A stretch of 64,000 nucleotides of DNA. It comes from Brevundimonas vesicularis NBRC 12165 (GTDB lineage Bacteria; Pseudomonadota; Alphaproteobacteria; Caulobacterales; Caulobacteraceae). Made by a program: the position numbers and the translations under genes. Shown piece after piece: positions 48,212-58,432 of the stretch. The notes beneath the pieces are model-generated. The model ran no database searches and was not told the DNA's origin. It saw only the letters and a list, made by a program, of their open reading frames with translations. The stretch covers positions 26,612-90,611 of the forward strand of contig NZ_BCWM01000016.1 of the NCBI RefSeq assembly GCF_001592205.1, written 5' to 3'. Each line of letters opens with the position of its first letter. The first letter of the stretch is position 1.

Positions 48212-51200
48212 GTGGCGCAATCATCCGAACTGGCCAGTGGGGCCGGCTTCAGGTTTGAAGACCAGGTAGGCGGCCATTACCTGACCGCCTTGCTGACAGA
48301 GAGCTATGCCGCGGGCACAGGCGATCGCCAGGTCACCCAGGTCGCGTTCCAGCAACGCGACTTTGGCGAGCCGCTCGACGATCTCATTGTTGATGCGGTC
48401 GGACTGGACGGGGAAGCCGCACGCCTCAGCCTGCAGGTGAAAAGCTCGCTGACCATCAGCAGCGCCACCAGCAACACAGATTTCCGCAGCATTGTCCGGG
48501 ACAGTCTGGCGACCCTGAACAAGGTCGGCTTCAAACAGGGAGTGGACCGTTACGGCGCCGTCGTCGGCGTGGTCGCTAAGGACAAGGCCAAGGCGATTGG
48601 CCGGCTCGTCGACATGGCCCGGAACAGTGTGGAGACCTCGCATTTCGATGCGCGTTTCGCGCCGGGCGGCAATGCCAGCCAAGCGGTGCGGGCGGTCTTG
48701 GTGGACATTGAGACTCTGGTGGCGGAGTTCAGCGGCGGGCGGCGCTCGAGTGCGGACATTCACCGCTTTCTGGCCCATTTCACGCTGATCGAGTTTGACT
48801 TCCAGAAGCCGGCGACGACCGCCCGGCCTGAAGACTTGAACCGTCTTCGGGAAGCGATCGCCCTCGAAAGCGCCGCCGACGCGCCTCTCCTCTGGTCCAA
48901 AATCTGTCAACTGGTCGGCGAAGCCTCGCGCAGCGCGGGCGTTTTCGACCGTCGGCGCCTGGTCCAGGATCTCAAGGCCAGCACACGCCTGAGGGCGGCG
49001 CGATCGCTCGCCCCGGATCTGCAGAAGGTGTCCGAGCTCACCACCTTGTGGATCGCGGACATCGAGAACCACGTCAGCGGCGCGCACCTGCAGCGGCCAG
49101 CGCTGCGTCATCGGCTTCGGACCAGCCTCGCCGAGGCGCGCCTGATCCAGATTCGGGGCCTTCCCGGCAGCGGCAAGTCCGTACTCATGCGCTCCGAGGT
49201 CGAGGCAGAGCTGGCGAACGGCCCGGTCCTGTTCCTCAAGCATGATCGGCTCGAAGGAGGCAGTTGGGCTACCTTCGCCAAGGCTTGCGGCCTTTCGGCC
49301 GTCGCCATCGCCGATCTCCTCGTCGAGATCGGCGCGGTTGGATCACCCCTGCTGTTCATTGATGGCGTCGATCGCATCGAGAAGGAGCATCAGGGCATTG
49401 TTCTCGACCTCGTCAGGACGATTATGACGTCGCCCGCCCTGGCCGACTGGCGCGTGGTGTTGTCACTCCGGGACAGCGGGATCGGGCCGCTGAGAAACTG
49501 GCTGGACGACGCGCTCACCGCGCTCGGCGTCGCCACCCTCGATGTCGGGGAGCTCGACGATGATGAAGCGGAGTCGCTGGCCGCCGCTCACCCGCATCTG
49601 CGACCGTTGCTGTTCGCGGGCGGCCCCGTCCAGGAAATCGTCCGCCGGCCGTTTTTCGCGAAGATTCTTCAGCGGGCCACAACCGGCGGCGCGGGCGTGT
49701 TCGAAGCCCGCTCGGAAGTCGATTTGCTCACTAACTGGTGGGCGCATGGCGGCTACAGCGCCGCAGGACAGGACGCCCTGACCCGGCAACGCGCCATCAT
49801 CGACCTGGGGCGCCAGCATGCGCGCGCGCTGAGCCGGCCGATCGCCATCGGGGCGCTGTCACCCGAGACCTTGCGGGTGATCGACGCCCTGGTGAGCGAC
49901 GGCGTCCTGCAACCTGTGAAACCGGGCCTGACGCTTCGCTTCTCGCACGACATCTTCTTTGAATGGGCCTTCTTCCATGTGCTGGCCGACAGCGCCGAGA
50001 CCTGGCCGGACGAGATCGCGGCCGCGGGCCAGCCGCCCGCGGTGGCTCGAGTCGTCGAGCTGCTCTCTCAAGCCCAATTTGGAGACGGCGCATGGCGAAA
50101 GACCCTGGATCGGCTGCACGGATCGTCGCTGAGGAGCCAGTGGACCAGGGCCTGGTTGCTGGGACCTATTTCGAAGCCGAATTTCCATCAGCAAGCCCAG
50201 GCCTATGCGGATGTCCTGTTTGCCGATGATTTCGCCTTCCTGAGGAAGGCGCTGGTTTGGTTCCAGGCTGAACGCACCACGCCGAACGCCAATGTGCTCG
50301 CTGGAGACCTGCCGGCTGACGAACGGGTCCGGTTCGCCGACATGCTCGGGTGGCCCTCCGATGTGATGACGTGGAGCCGCCTGATCTGGTTTCTAATCCG
50401 CCGGCTCGGCCAGATTCCCGCGCGTCTGCGGCCAGACATCGTGGCCGTCTTCGAGGTCTGGCAGAACATGCTGGCCGACATGCGGAATCCAGTCTCTGAG
50501 GCGCTCCTCGGCGAGGTGGCAGGCTGGCTAGCCGAGATGGATGCCGACGAGGGAGATTCGGTCGTTCGATGGCGTCGCGCCCGTGAGGGCGGAGATCTGC
50601 GGGCGTCGCTGGTTCGTGTTCTGCTCCGGGCGGCGCGATCCTATCCGGACCATACGCAGGCCTATCTCCAGCGCTTGACGCAGCGATCCGAGATCGGCGA
50701 CGCCGACTTCGGGCAGGTGGCGGCCTTCTCCTGGTTGCTGGCGCAAACCCATCCGGCCGGGTTGGTCGATGTCACGCTCAGGCACCTGAAGGAGGAGCTG
50801 CCGGCGGACAAGGACGCGCGCGAGCGTGAAAAGAATCTGCGCGCCAGCGAAACGCGGTGCCGGGCGCTCGCCAAGCCGGAGGCCGAGCGCACGCGCGAGG
50901 AACAGTTCGCCGCCCAAGGCATGTTCATGTCCTTGGGTCATTCCGTTTCCCGCCATGACTGGGACAGCCTCGCCGTAGACCGGGATCTGAAAAACCTCTT
51001 CCCGGCCTCGCCGCTTCATGAACCGTTCAAGGCCCTGTTCGAGCACGCGCCGGACGAAGCGCTTCGCCTGCTCGCGGACCTCTCGAACCATGCGACGACT
51101 GCCTGGAGACAACTGCACGATCTCGACTACGAGGGGCCCGGCACGCCTTTGCCGCTGTCGCTCGACTTTCCGTGGGGCCAGCAGATTTTCTGGGGCGGTG

Positions 51201-53584
51201 AGCACCAGTACCTCTGGTCTCGGGGCATGTGGGCGCCCAAGGCCATCGCATGCGGCTACATGGCGTTGGAAGACTGGTGTATGGCCCAGTTGGACCAAGG
51301 TGCCGATCCCGACGGGCTGATCCAGAGGATCGTCAACGGCAATGAGTCCGTCGCCGTGCTCGGTGCCGCGGTCGCTATCGCGCTCCAGTCGGAAACGATT
51401 TCCGGGACCGTCTTTCCGCTCGTCACCTCGCAGCGACTCTGGGCGGCCGATCGCACCCGCGTTGAAAAGGATTTCGTCGATTCTCGCGCCAATCTGATCG
51501 GCTTCGAATGGCACAAGGATCAGGCCCATATCGAGGCGATCGAGCACGCCAACGCCCGAGCCATCCGGCGGACGGACCTGCAACGCCTGGCGCAGCGCTA
51601 TGTTTGGACGGCCGAAGCGCTCAGCGAACCCACCAAACAGACGATCCGTCGCTTTCCGGAAGACCTGCCGTTCCTGTACGAGGAACAGCGAACTTCGCCG
51701 GAGATGATCGCGGCGCTGTACGAACGCGCGCAACAATACGCCGAGGCGGCCGACCCGGGCAATTACACGGCCTATCGGACAGACGATCCGAACCAGCTGG
51801 CCATCGTCCATACGCCGCCATCCGCCGCCACGGCGGAGGCGCAGAACAAGCAGGCCAGGGCCGCCGCGGTTCTGCTCGAGCTGAATCTCTGGTCTTGGGC
51901 CTCCAAGACCGTGGAAGCCGGTTCTCTTGACGCGGCCTTCGCCGTGGCCGGCGCCATCGAAGCCGCCCGAAGGCTGGATCATTCCGGGCTGTTCGAAGAG
52001 CCCGACGACGAGGACGAGACCCGCAGCATGCGCCGCGGTGCAGTCGCGGCCACGGCGGCGGTGGCGTTGATCCATCGCGAAGGGGTGTCGGCGAAGGACG
52101 TCAAATGGGCCCGCCGGACCATTCAGCGCGCCACGCGCACGTCCGAGACGACAGGGGTGTTCTGGTCGTCCCGCATGGTGGTCCCCTGGCACCAGGCTGT
52201 ATTCGCCGCTCGCGGGCTTGCGGCGGATATTCGTGCGGAGGGACCGAGCGCAGGTTTGGCGAAGCCCTTGCTCGAGCTTGTGGCGCACCCTCTTCAGACA
52301 GTGTCTCTCGCGGCCTTCGAGGAGGCCATGAGCCTGCTCGTGTCGGATCCTCCGCTCGCCTGGGCGGCCTTCGGGCTGGCCTTCGACCTGTGCGACATCC
52401 AGCCCCGGCCGCGGCGACCGGGCCCTCAACAAGATGCGATCCATACGCCGGCGCGGGTCCGGCAAGCGGTCAAGACCGCCTTCAAGGCCTATCGGGCGGG
52501 CGCGGTTTGGGGACCGATCAAGCCGCCGCCCGAGCCCTGGGTTCCGATCGCGGACGCGGTTCGACGCCAACGCGCCTTCAATGAGGATATCGACGATGAA
52601 GAGGGGCCGGAGGACGGGGCGCAGTGGGGCCCTAATTCGATCCAATGGCAACATCAGTACGCCGCCGAACTGATCCGACGCATACCGTTCGAACCGATCC
52701 TAGCCTCGCCCGGCAAGGCTGAACTTCTGGCCTTCATGACCAGCCTGCTCGATTGGACGATCAACAAGCTTTCGCCGCCGTGGAGCCAGCAGCGCGGGCG
52801 CGACCGGTCCTCCCGCATCTATGAATGGACGCACGCGCTCGGCGGAGATCTCGCGCGTCTGTGCGGCTTGGTCGATCTCGTGGACTTCGATGCACCCCTG
52901 CTTCAGCCAATGCTCCGGCTGGAGGGTGAGAACGCCTACCAACTGCTGTCGCCCTTCGTGGACGGCTTTATTTGTCGATACGTCTTCGACAGCGCGGTGG
53001 TGCCCGCTCACGCGATCCCGGTTCTGGATGTCTGTCTCGATCGCTTCCTATCAGACCGCGCCCTGGATCGCGGCGCTTACCGAGCCGGCGAGCTTTCGGG
53101 ATTCGATCAGCCACGGCTCGCTGAAGCCTTCATGTTCGTCCAGGTGGCCCATGCTTCCGGCGCAGCGCGGTTCGCCAACGGCGACTGGACCGAGGTCGCC
53201 CTGATCGTCCCGCTCGTGGATAAATTCGCGCGCGCGGCCGCCTGGGCGCCGAACGTGATGCGTCACTTCCTGACGCTATGCGAGCGCGCGCGCGCGACCT
53301 ATCCAGCGACGCTGTATGCGGAGGCCGTCCTCGGCGTGCTCGAACTGGGCCGCGATGAGCCCCTGAAGAACTGGCACGGGACCTTCCTGGCTGCCCGGAC
53401 CGCCGGTCTGGTCCAGCAGTTCGCCGACCGCGAAACCCCGATGCCGCCGCCCCTGGCGCAGGCCATGTTGCGGATCCTCGATTTCCTCGTCGATATGGGC
53501 GACCGCCGAAGCGCCGCCATGCAACTGAGCGAAACCTTCCGCGAGGTCCAGCTCCGGAGCGTTGCCGATCCCGCCCGCGCTTGA
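48212..53584 (+). CDS. Giant STAND NTPase with Cap4/DUF4297-like N-terminal nuclease domain (Avs-like)
   Basis: 1790 aa. The N-terminus resembles the Cap4/DUF4297 PD-(D/E)xK nuclease: GFRFEDQVG with E16, LDDLIVD with D56-D57, and LSLQVKSS giving Q75-x-K77. A STAND/NACHT-like ATPase follows: Walker A GLPGSGKS at 316-323 (K322) and Walker B LLFIDGVD with D384 and D387. Roughly 1200 C-terminal residues are helical and repeat-like, the place where Avs proteins bind phage terminase or portal. The start is GTG 48212. By analogy it would tetramerise on sensing a phage protein and cut DNA; that function is inferred. No accessory gene sits upstream. Confidence 0.75.
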   Translation: MAQSSELASGAGFRFEDQVGGHYLTALLTESYAAGTGDRQVTQVAFQQRDFGEPLDDLIVDAVGLDGEAARLSLQVKSSLTISSATSNTDFRSIVRDSLATLNKVGFKQGVDRYGAVVGVVAKDKAKAIGRLVDMARNSVETSHFDARFAPGGNASQAVRAVLVDIETLVAEFSGGRRSSADIHRFLAHFTLIEFDFQKPATTARPEDLNRLREAIALESAADAPLLWSKICQLVGEASRSAGVFDRRRLVQDLKASTRLRAARSLAPDLQKVSELTTLWIADIENHVSGAHLQRPALRHRLRTSLAEARLIQIRGLPGSGKSVLMRSEVEAELANGPVLFLKHDRLEGGSWATFAKACGLSAVAIADLLVEIGAVGSPLLFIDGVDRIEKEHQGIVLDLVRTIMTSPALADWRVVLSLRDSGIGPLRNWLDDALTALGVATLDVGELDDDEAESLAAAHPHLRPLLFAGGPVQEIVRRPFFAKILQRATTGGAGVFEARSEVDLLTNWWAHGGYSAAGQDALTRQRAIIDLGRQHARALSRPIAIGALSPETLRVIDALVSDGVLQPVKPGLTLRFSHDIFFEWAFFHVLADSAETWPDEIAAAGQPPAVARVVELLSQAQFGDGAWRKTLDRLHGSSLRSQWTRAWLLGPISKPNFHQQAQAYADVLFADDFAFLRKALVWFQAERTTPNANVLAGDLPADERVRFADMLGWPSDVMTWSRLIWFLIRRLGQIPARLRPDIVAVFEVWQNMLADMRNPVSEALLGEVAGWLAEMDADEGDSVVRWRRAREGGDLRASLVRVLLRAARSYPDHTQAYLQRLTQRSEIGDADFGQVAAFSWLLAQTHPAGLVDVTLRHLKEELPADKDAREREKNLRASETRCRALAKPEAERTREEQFAAQGMFMSLGHSVSRHDWDSLAVDRDLKNLFPASPLHEPFKALFEHAPDEALRLLADLSNHATTAWRQLHDLDYEGPGTPLPLSLDFPWGQQIFWGGEHQYLWSRGMWAPKAIACGYMALEDWCMAQLDQGADPDGLIQRIVNGNESVAVLGAAVAIALQSETISGTVFPLVTSQRLWAADRTRVEKDFVDSRANLIGFEWHKDQAHIEAIEHANARAIRRTDLQRLAQRYVWTAEALSEPTKQTIRRFPEDLPFLYEEQRTSPEMIAALYERAQQYAEAADPGNYTAYRTDDPNQLAIVHTPPSAATAEAQNKQARAAAVLLELNLWSWASKTVEAGSLDAAFAVAGAIEAARRLDHSGLFEEPDDEDETRSMRRGAVAATAAVALIHREGVSAKDVKWARRTIQRATRTSETTGVFWSSRMVVPWHQAVFAARGLAADIRAEGPSAGLAKPLLELVAHPLQTVSLAAFEEAMSLLVSDPPLAWAAFGLAFDLCDIQPRPRRPGPQQDAIHTPARVRQAVKTAFKAYRAGAVWGPIKPPPEPWVPIADAVRRQRAFNEDIDDEEGPEDGAQWGPNSIQWQHQYAAELIRRIPFEPILASPGKAELLAFMTSLLDWTINKLSPPWSQQRGRDRSSRIYEWTHALGGDLARLCGLVDLVDFDAPLLQPMLRLEGENAYQLLSPFVDGFICRYVFDSAVVPAHAIPVLDVCLDRFLSDRALDRGAYRAGELSGFDQPRLAEAFMFVQVAHASGAARFANGDWTEVALIVPLVDKFARAAAWAPNVMRHFLTLCERARATYPATLYAEAVLGVLELGRDEPLKNWHGTFLAARTAGLVQQFADRETPMPPPLAQAMLRILDFLVDMGDRRSAAMQLSETFREVQLRSVADPARA

Positions 53585-53615
53585 CGGCGCGGAACACCGG
53601 ACACTTTCCAGCCGA

Positions 53616-56600
53616 TTAAAGGCGTTCAGCCAATCGGGGCTTTGTCCCTGTCGCGTGCCAGTTCGACCCTTTCCACGTCTCCCCGTCCTTCCACCAGAGC
53701 CCACAAAAGGTCTCGCGGGCGAACGGGCCGTCCCGCCTCGAGAAGCCGGCCCCGGACCCCATGCCGCCGTCCTTCTCTCCCCAGTATCGCCATGCCACCA
53801 CAAGGCCCTGGGCGGCCAGCCACGGCTCCAGTCGGTCAGCGTTCACCAGGTCGGGAAGGTGCTCCTTCGAAGAAACGTCTTGATCGATGAGAACCAGTTC
53901 TCCCGATGCATTGACGAACCACGGCTGCGAAGGGCCTGCGGGACCCAGGCCGAGGCCCGTCAAAACCGGTCCACGCGCCACGGCGAAACTACCCCCTTTG
54001 ACACCGCCCAGATCGTATTCGCCGCGATCCGGGCTGAACGCGTGGCTCAGTCGCCCGACTTCGAAGCCCATGAAGCGTTGATTGAGTAGAGGCTCAGCAA
54101 GGGCGGTTTCGGGGCGGTACTCGCCAAAAAGCCTGGCTCTGGCGTGCTCGTCCTCCGAGAGTTCATTGAGATCTGTCCGACCCGTTACGGCTTGATCGTA
54201 GAGCATTTCGAGATCCGGGCGCCGCATGACGATCAACTGGATCTGAGCTTGGCTGGACCTCATGGGGCCGTCTGCCTGCTGCTTGTCCATGTAGTGGTCA
54301 TCCTGCCGCCAAGACGACACGACCCACCAACGCCTACGGGCGTCGTCCAGCCCTTCGACGGCGCTCTGGACCTCAGGCAGGTCGTCGAGGCTTTGCGCCC
54401 ATGCGATGGACGCCTCAACAGAAGGCAGAGGCTCGAAATCCGTCGGCCGCAGCCCCAATGATGGAAGGCCGACCGGCAGCAGAGACCTGTCCAGACCGGC
54501 GAAGGACAGATCGATATCCAGGTCCTCGACCAGGAGCACATCGTCCAAGATCATGGACTCCTCACGCGAGCTGAGGAACCAGTGATAGTCGGCCAGATAA
54601 CCAATCAGCTCATGGTAGGCGATCCACTGGTACTTTTTGCCGATCCGCTCGACGGCATGTTCGCTTCTCCCGCTTCCGCCCAGATGCTCTTGCTCGATCT
54701 CGGTATGCTTCTCCCTGCTCCACCCGAGTTCGACAGCGCGGGCGGCCACCCAACGCCGTGCTTTCCCCTTACCAAACGGGACAAAGTTGCTGTCGGTATG
54801 TCCCGGGTATGAGAGGTAGCCTTCCGGCATGTCGGCTTCCGGCAATACGGCCTTCAGCGCATTGTCGGCTTCGCGAAACACGGCCTCAAGGGCTTCGACA
54901 TCGGTCTCTTCATCGCCTCTGGAATCACGATCCAGATCGAAATACCGGAAACCTCTGGCATGGTCCGCGACATCATATGCCCGTCGCGCATCAAGAGCGG
55001 CCCGGGCGAGGCTCTGTACTGGTTCGGCGCGCGCCAACAGGCCGTCCCAAAACGCCTTGCGACATTCGCCCATAGTCTGTGGCGTCCCGTTGCGCTGAAG
55101 CGAGGCGGTAAACTCCAAACCCAGTTGCCCCATGGTGTAGTTGCCGAAGTCACCCGGCATGGAGAACTGTTTCTCGTCCTCTCGATAATAGCCGACAACC
55201 GACGATACGATTTCGGAGGCGTCCTCCTTCAGGCGCGCGATGTCTTCGATCGAGGGCCAGTGCGTTATGGGGGCCGAAGCGTACGGCGGGCGCGCGGAAC
55301 CGAGGGCGATTTCAGTCGGCAGTCGGTCGTGCGCGGCTGCGAGCTCCACGATGCCTCGGGCGTAGTGGCGGATGAAGGCGTGGCGCTCGACGGGACTGCG
55401 CGCGAAAACCGCATGCCAGGCGGCGAGCGCCGCGGCAGGTAGTGCAGCATTGTCCCGGTCCACGAACAGCAGGGCGGCGTGTGCGGCTGCCAGAACCCGC
55501 TCCCGGACATAGGGATCGTCGACGTCGGCGAATGACGCGATGAGGACCGACGCCAAATCCGGCCAGGCACGGAATACACTGGCCAAGGCGCGGGATGCGC
55601 GGTCCCGGAGGAACCGTTTCGGGGACGACAGGAGCCAGCTCAACGCGGTGGCGGCCAGCCTTACATGTTCGCGATCCGCCAGTTCGAGACGGGCCTCGCT
55701 GGCCCAGGCGATCAATGTGTCGACCGGACCGCCGTCGTCGTGCATCTGCAGATTTACGGTGAGGAGCGCGTCTCGATCCGGCAACGGCAGCGCCGTCATT
55801 CGCTTGTGCAGATAATCGGCGTTGAGCGCATGACCTGCTTGGGAGCTCACCTGGAGGAGGACTTCGAGGAGCGGCGAACGCCGTACCTCGGGGCGTTCCC
55901 ACACCCGCTCGAACAGCTCCACGGTTCGGGCCGTCACGGCCGTTGGAGCCCTCCAGCGAAGACTCTCCAGGAACCCGGGTAGCCCCAGCTTGACGGCCTT
56001 GCTGAAGCCGGGCTCGAGATCGGCCAGCTCGATGCCCAATTGCTCTGGCGCCTGCACCCAGAGGGCCTCGACGATGCCCTCGTACTCCCACCCCGGAAGC
56101 AGATGCTCCAAGTCGCCTCCGGGCTTGAGCGCCGCGGCCAGACTGGACGGCGTATCGAATAGCCGAAGCAGCGCGTCCGCAGTGAAATAATCGGAGAAGC
56201 GCTGGAACGTGAAGCTGACGTCCTCATCGCTTCCGGCTTCGGACGGTACGCGCCGGAGAACCCCTTCGGCGATCAGCCGCTGGACCAGATCATCGTCGGG
56301 TCCGCTCGACGAGAAGCCCGCGACCTCTTCCTCGAAGAGCGCCCTTGCCTGCGAAAATGGAAGGGCGTCCATACGTTCAAGGGCGAGTTGGTCGGCGAAT
56401 TTGTCTAGGGCTCGACGGATGCGGCCGTCGCCCGCGCCGATCCTTGAGTAGCCGCTGGCAAGGATACTGTGCTCGACCCCTTCGAGCCAGAATTCGAACA
56501 GCCGGGTGATGCCGTCCAGGCCCATAGGGAACGCTGACTTGCCCTCGGCGCGCAGGCGGCGCACGCAGGTGGTCAGAAACAGCGGGTTCGTGAACTCGGC

Positions 56601-58130
56601 GTCGAGGAACGGCGTCCCCGGGCGGTCGATGCCATTGCGATCGAGATAGGCTTTCGCGGCGGCGGCACCGTCGCCTTCGAAGCCCTTGTGCACATGCCTC
56701 GGAATCTTCAGTGCGGTCGGGACGCAGGATTGTTCGTAGACGTCGCGACAGGAGACGATGAGGGCAAGCTGGCTGTATTGGCCGATCTCGGCCGCAAGTC
56801 CGGCCAAGGCACTCGACCACAGCGTCTTGTCGCGGCTCTCGTTCAGGGCGTCGATGACGATGAGGGCGGGGCGGCCGGCCGCGCCCGCCGCAGCCTGCAA
56901 GGCGCCGAGGAGGGCGCTGAAGTCGAGTCGCAGGCTCAGATGTGACAGGATCGGTCCGCGAGGATCTCCCGAAGCGAACATCTGCCCCAGAAGCATGACG
57001 GCCGGGAAGCCCTGCTGGATATGTTGCTCCACCAGATGGGCGAGTGAGTGGGATTTCCCAGCGCCTGCTTCACCGACGAGGAGCAGACGGTGGTCCGCGA
57101 GCACTCGGCTCGGTAGAGCGCGTCGAGCCTCGTCGAAGTCTTCCAAAGCCTCTCTGAAGTCGTAACTGGCTTGAAGTCTGCTGTCTCTGGCGTCCCGCGT
57201 TTCATCCTCGGGAGGGTAACCGGCGTCCTTTAGCCGGGTGAAGGCGGGCAGCGCCCGGACAGCCTCGATGGCTTTGATATGAGGGTCGAGATCAAAGCTG
57301 CTCGGCGACGCATAGGGCAGCGCGAACGCAACGAGTTCACAGGCATCGAGCTTGCGCCGAAGGTCCGCCAGTTCGCCATCGGCCCCATCCGTGCGTTCGA
57401 CGAAGGGTTCGAACCTGCCTAACGCGGACCTGAGCCGGCCGAACGTCGAGAGGTGCTCCGCGAACAGAGCAATATAGCCCGGCTCACGCGCGAGGGTCTC
57501 GAGGGAACGCTGAGCAGTCACATCGACGTGCTCGTCGGAATGGTAGCGATCGCCAAGATCGGCGCGCACGACTTCAAAGCGGTCCTTGAACCAGGCTTTC
57601 GTCAGAGCCGCTTCATCGAACCAGTAGGCGCGCATGCCGTCGAAAATGGCACCTGGCGTCGACAACGAATGGATCAGGCCCGTTTCGTCCCAAAGCTCGA
57701 ACTCAATGTCGCGGCCGACGGCTTCTGCGTCCGCCTTGGCCTCCGCGACGAATGCATCCCATTTGGCGCGTTGCGTGCTGACACCAGGCTTGCCCGCATC
57801 AGACAGATTTCGCGGGATCGCCACCGTGTAGCCGATCATGTCGGGGTAGGTCACGAGAGCCGACCGGAACGAGGAACGGATTTGGCTGATCTGACCAGCC
57901 TCAAATGTCGTGGGGAAGTACTTGCTCTGGTAGCCCCACTGAACGCCGCCATGAAGGTGCGCCAAGGTCTCGACGCCACCGTCAGCGCCTGGGCCTTTAT
58001 GCTCCAGGCGAATGCAGTCCTTCGGAGGGCTCGCGACCAAGATTTGGCGCATCAGCTCTTCGAATCCCAGCTTCTGATCGCCTCGGTGGGCCCGTATGCG
58101 TTGGAAATCTAGTCCGGTCGAAACAGGCAT
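53616..58130 (-). CDS. Giant STAND-like ATPase with Mrr-like N-terminal nuclease domain
   Basis: 1504 aa. The N-terminus reads GFEELMRQIL (E24/E25), GADGGVE (D50) and WGYQSKYF (Q68-x-K70), a PD-(D/E)xK pattern of the Mrr kind. An ATPase domain has Walker A GEAGAGKS at 353-360 (K359) and Walker B LIVIDALNE (D427, E431), a form seen in defence STAND proteins. About 850 helical residues follow, then a C-terminal region rich in W and acidic residues (AWRYWGEKD) that I do not recognise. ATG 58130 has GAGG upstream. It ends 31 bases from the stop of the convergent 1790-aa gene. Anti-phage function is inferred. Confidence 0.72.
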   Translation of the reverse strand: MPVSTGLDFQRIRAHRGDQKLGFEELMRQILVASPPKDCIRLEHKGPGADGGVETLAHLHGGVQWGYQSKYFPTTFEAGQISQIRSSFRSALVTYPDMIGYTVAIPRNLSDAGKPGVSTQRAKWDAFVAEAKADAEAVGRDIEFELWDETGLIHSLSTPGAIFDGMRAYWFDEAALTKAWFKDRFEVVRADLGDRYHSDEHVDVTAQRSLETLAREPGYIALFAEHLSTFGRLRSALGRFEPFVERTDGADGELADLRRKLDACELVAFALPYASPSSFDLDPHIKAIEAVRALPAFTRLKDAGYPPEDETRDARDSRLQASYDFREALEDFDEARRALPSRVLADHRLLLVGEAGAGKSHSLAHLVEQHIQQGFPAVMLLGQMFASGDPRGPILSHLSLRLDFSALLGALQAAAGAAGRPALIVIDALNESRDKTLWSSALAGLAAEIGQYSQLALIVSCRDVYEQSCVPTALKIPRHVHKGFEGDGAAAAKAYLDRNGIDRPGTPFLDAEFTNPLFLTTCVRRLRAEGKSAFPMGLDGITRLFEFWLEGVEHSILASGYSRIGAGDGRIRRALDKFADQLALERMDALPFSQARALFEEEVAGFSSSGPDDDLVQRLIAEGVLRRVPSEAGSDEDVSFTFQRFSDYFTADALLRLFDTPSSLAAALKPGGDLEHLLPGWEYEGIVEALWVQAPEQLGIELADLEPGFSKAVKLGLPGFLESLRWRAPTAVTARTVELFERVWERPEVRRSPLLEVLLQVSSQAGHALNADYLHKRMTALPLPDRDALLTVNLQMHDDGGPVDTLIAWASEARLELADREHVRLAATALSWLLSSPKRFLRDRASRALASVFRAWPDLASVLIASFADVDDPYVRERVLAAAHAALLFVDRDNAALPAAALAAWHAVFARSPVERHAFIRHYARGIVELAAAHDRLPTEIALGSARPPYASAPITHWPSIEDIARLKEDASEIVSSVVGYYREDEKQFSMPGDFGNYTMGQLGLEFTASLQRNGTPQTMGECRKAFWDGLLARAEPVQSLARAALDARRAYDVADHARGFRYFDLDRDSRGDEETDVEALEAVFREADNALKAVLPEADMPEGYLSYPGHTDSNFVPFGKGKARRWVAARAVELGWSREKHTEIEQEHLGGSGRSEHAVERIGKKYQWIAYHELIGYLADYHWFLSSREESMILDDVLLVEDLDIDLSFAGLDRSLLPVGLPSLGLRPTDFEPLPSVEASIAWAQSLDDLPEVQSAVEGLDDARRRWWVVSSWRQDDHYMDKQQADGPMRSSQAQIQLIVMRRPDLEMLYDQAVTGRTDLNELSEDEHARARLFGEYRPETALAEPLLNQRFMGFEVGRLSHAFSPDRGEYDLGGVKGGSFAVARGPVLTGLGLGPAGPSQPWFVNASGELVLIDQDVSSKEHLPDLVNADRLEPWLAAQGLVVAWRYWGEKDGGMGSGAGFSRRDGPFARETFCGLWWKDGETWKGSNWHATGTKPRLAERL

Positions 58131-58432
58131 GAGGCCTCAATGAGCGACGGTTCGCCGCCCAAGAATCGGGCGTCGCAGCGGACCCAGTCTAGTGAAAATG
58201 AACCGGTTGCGCGCCACCAAGCCGCGGCGCAGGAATGCCCCCACGGACGCGTGGCGTTGCTCAATCATTCTAAGGGACGCCCAGCAGATGCTGTACGGCT
58301 TCTTGGCGCATATACTCACTAAGCGCTCCGCCCGTCTCGACCCCGACGAAGACGCTCTGAACATCAACAAGGATGCGACGGACTTGTCGGGCGCGCTGAT
58401 CGTTCGGGGAGTAACAGCCGTTCTGCTCAGAC
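58131..58432. other. 302-base gap upstream of the Mrr-STAND gene
   Basis: Lies between the start of the 1504-aa gene and the stop of the UvrD-like gene, both on the minus strand. It should hold the promoter of the former. Short open frames on both strands (for example 58140-58322 plus, 58137-58370 minus) have no recognisable product. No clear terminator hairpin was found. Confidence 0.5.

Noticed and set aside
50528..52654. 708-codon minus-strand open frame
   Set aside because: Antisense shadow of the 1790-aa STAND gene; arginine- and glycine-rich without recognisable motifs.
53585..53615. Terminator between the convergent STAND genes
   Set aside because: The 31 bases contain no stem-loop with a T-tract.
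58140..58322. Possible 60-aa gene divergent from the Mrr-STAND gene
   Set aside because: No homology recognised and no clear ribosome binding site; could be a small accessory gene but evidence is insufficient.
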